Below are positions 61,972 through 64,000 of a DNA stretch of 64,000 bases, piece by piece; within the stretch, counting starts at the first letter, position 1, and each line of letters opens with the position of its first letter. The notes below the pieces were generated by a model. That model ran no database searches and was not told the DNA's origin. It worked only from the letters and a program-made list of their open reading frames with translations. The stretch comes from Anisakis pegreffii (lineage: Eukaryota; Nematoda; Chromadorea; Rhabditida; Anisakidae): positions 1 to 64,000 of the forward strand of contig JAPYMA010000048.1 of the NCBI GenBank assembly GCA_035041965.1, in the 5' to 3' direction. Made by a program: the position numbers and the translations under genes.

Positions 61972-63876
61972 ATGTTTGAGAAAAATTATCGTTGTTTCAA
62001 TTGTTGTTTGAATAGTAGGGCAGTGAACCGAGGTGGATATTTATGTCCGTCTATGTCTGAATTGCCGATAACAGTTACAAGACGGCGCGTTGCTGGTAAT
62101 TCACACGACAACGAAACCAACTTTAGCTCTTCTCCAGAAGAAACAAAGGAGCACAATCCGTATACGAGTCCTTTCTCATCCTTTTCAAACCTTTCAACAT
62201 CGCTTTGGAACTCTGCACGGGTAAGTTAGATGGTCGAAATTATTTTCTTATAACATTCAAAACTTCTTTGTGGCGCTAGTAGATGATTGAGGTTTCTAGT
62301 GTTTTTTTTGTCATCTCGAAATCTTGTATATTATTTGGGCTAAAGGATTTGTTGAGGGTTTGTGCTGGTATTTGTTGTCATTTTATCAGATAAAATTGAT
62401 TATCCATTCGTCAAACCGGTTTAAATTGTTTCGGAAAAGTTTTCAGATGTACGGACGTCTGAAATGTGCAAATTTCGCTAGTTTGACGGAATTTGAATGT
62501 TGAAAAATTTAAGTGGAAACTGTTGTTTTCAGCATACCCTCACACCAGTTTCCTCTACACCGTCATTTGCGTACGCCTACAATACTCTCCCGTCAAACGA
62601 TTCGTCCAGCTCGCTGAATTCATTAGTTAACTCTCCGCCACCAGCAGCCTTCTTCGAAATGCCTCAACGTGATCGTACGGCCGAATTTCGTACAACTGCC
62701 AAGTCATACCAGGTTGTAGTATATTCTAACTCTAATCTGAATTTCTTGAATTCATTTTTTATTCCTTCGCTTTGATTCAGTGAATTTGATTCGTTGGTGA
62801 ATATGAATTCTGTCGGTGAATTAATGAACTTAGATATAATTTTGTTTTGTTTTTGCAGATGAAAATACAAGCAAATGGACGTATTTCGCAAAATGAACAC
62901 CCCAATCACCTTGTTCAACAGTCTGTGCAATTCAACCAACTTGCAAAGTGAGTTCATCAGATCTTTTATTCAGTTATTAGAGAATTTATTCCATGTCACG
63001 AATTTAATGATTGGATGCATTGAGGTGTTGTTCAATCGAGGGAAAGTCACCGCAACACGTCATTGATAGAAATTTTAGTTGTTGAACTATTTCAGGCGTA
63101 TCGGTCGTGATTTGAGTCATACGTGTGCAAAAATGGAGAAATTAACGGAACTGGCCAAAAAACGTTCGCTATTCGACGATCGCATGGTCGAAGTGGAAGA
63201 ATTATCCCAAATAATAAAACAGGTTATTAGTATCGATATAACCGCACATTGATTGATCATTTATCTTTTTGTTTGATTGTGATATTATATTGCCGTCATG
63301 TGTTTATTGCTACACGCTCATTGCATTTAAAATCAACAAATTGTTTTTAAAGAATGAACGAGTGATCGAGAGAAAGAGAGGAATTCAGCAAATTACATTA
63401 ATTTTGCGTAACGTTTAATTTTTTACTGAACATGAATTGTGAGTTTAGAATTGAGGAATGTGGTTAGTCATAATTGAGATGATGAGCTAGATTCTTTAGA
63501 GATTCATTCCTCGTGAGCGATTGTCACGAAGAATTGAGATGTGGGATAGTGAGAATTTTTTTTTTGAGAAGTGTAATTTTAGTGTTTTGTTTTGGTAGAT
63601 GGACTTTACTTTTCTCGTTGAGTTTTCAATGCAGTTAGACGGTAATGGATGATTTGTTCAGTTTGATTGACTGACTAACTGAAAATTCCGTTGAAGGACA
63701 TAACTGGTCTGAATAAACAAATCGCATCCCTGCAAGAATACTCGAAACGAAATGGAATAGTTGATCGAAAACGTGATCAAGGCAGAGGACATTCGCAGTT
63801 GGTTGTTGTCGGCTTGCAGTCGAAACTAGCTTCTGTCAGTAAACATTTTCAGAATGTTCTCGAGCTGAGGACTGAG
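61972..63876 (+). CDS. syx-5: Syntaxin-5 (Golgi Qa-SNARE), N-terminal part, runs off the window
   Basis: Five exons are visible: 61,972-62,220; 62,533-62,712; 62,859-62,947; 63,096-63,222; 63,697-63,876. All are in phase and total 275 codons; the donor GTGAGT after the last shows the gene continues. Residues 1-125 are a low-complexity cytosolic lead. MPQRDRTAEF (126-135) matches the conserved RDRT-EF start of the short syntaxin-5 form. The Habc domain follows: QFNQLAKRIGRDLSHTCAKM, EKLTELAKKRSLFDD, VEELSQIIKQDITGLNKQIA and LVVVGLQSKLASVSKHFQNV. The family's vesicle-fusion role is as target SNARE for ER-to-Golgi and intra-Golgi transport. The SNARE helix and tail anchor are not in the window. 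Alternative starts are 62,053 and 62,659. Exon 5 uses a weak acceptor (CCGTTGAAG), but the phase and family alignment demand it. The gene name follows the C. elegans usage. Confidence 0.95.
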
Positions 63877-64000
63877 GTGAGTATTTGACAGATTCCAGTC
63901 GTTCCGTTAGCCTCTGACACTGTGTTCAGTTAAGGTTTCTGGTTGATTTCTAAACGAATCTGATGTTGCGTTGAGTACTTTTTGTGTGGAATCGAGAAGT

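Noticed and set aside
1..64000. tRNA, rRNA, spliced-leader RNA genes and CRISPR arrays
   Set aside because: I looked for the GGTTCGAATCC-type tRNA box, SL-exon-like sequence and regularly spaced repeats and saw none, though a covariance-model scan could still find a diverged tRNA.

Overview
This is eukaryotic, AT-rich, intron-bearing DNA, and the best fit is a nematode. Every gene I can model has GT..AG introns with short TTTCAG/TTGCAG acceptors. Two genes have such an acceptor just upstream of the ATG (1 nt and 21 nt), as expected for spliced-leader trans-splicing. The recognisable proteins are a syntaxin-5, an MCFD2-type EF-hand family and a secreted endonuclease/exonuclease/phosphatase (EEP) protein. 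The species cannot be named from the sequence. No bacterial, plasmid or viral gene was recognised.

Layout. About 1-41,900 is gene-poor. It holds one two-exon fragment of an unidentified single-pass membrane protein (24,440-25,584, minus), one weak small-gene candidate (29,120-29,718, plus), a hAT-like MITE (3,104-3,944), a tandem/dispersed 237-bp repeat (24,707-25,245), a dispersed hairpin-associated repeat (17.05-17.27, 36.8 and 43.7 kb) and several near-perfect palindromes. 41,988-42,275 is a decayed inverted copy of the promoter and signal-peptide exon of an EF-hand gene that lies 8 kb away.

The right third is gene-rich. A seven-exon secreted EEP-fold phosphodiesterase lies on plus at 44,299-47,227. 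Three MCFD2-like secreted EF-hand paralogs follow in tandem on minus: A 48,509-50,621, B 52,763-55,396 and C 57,811-59,914. All three have the same four-exon plan and matching EF-exon phases but unrelated Q/P-rich N-terminal linkers. The first five coding exons of syntaxin-5 are on plus from 61,972 and run off the right edge before the SNARE motif.

How the genes relate. MCFD2 (cargo-receptor subunit with LMAN1/ERGIC-53) and syntaxin-5 (Golgi Qa-SNARE) both act in ER-to-Golgi transport, so the right end carries two early-secretory functions side by side; whether that is more than chance cannot be told here. The EF-hand cluster shows local duplication: three intact paralogs, one broken inverted relic, and a MITE in intron 1 of paralog B. 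Gene models were built by hand from splice consensus, reading-phase agreement and family alignment remembered from knowledge; no database search was possible.
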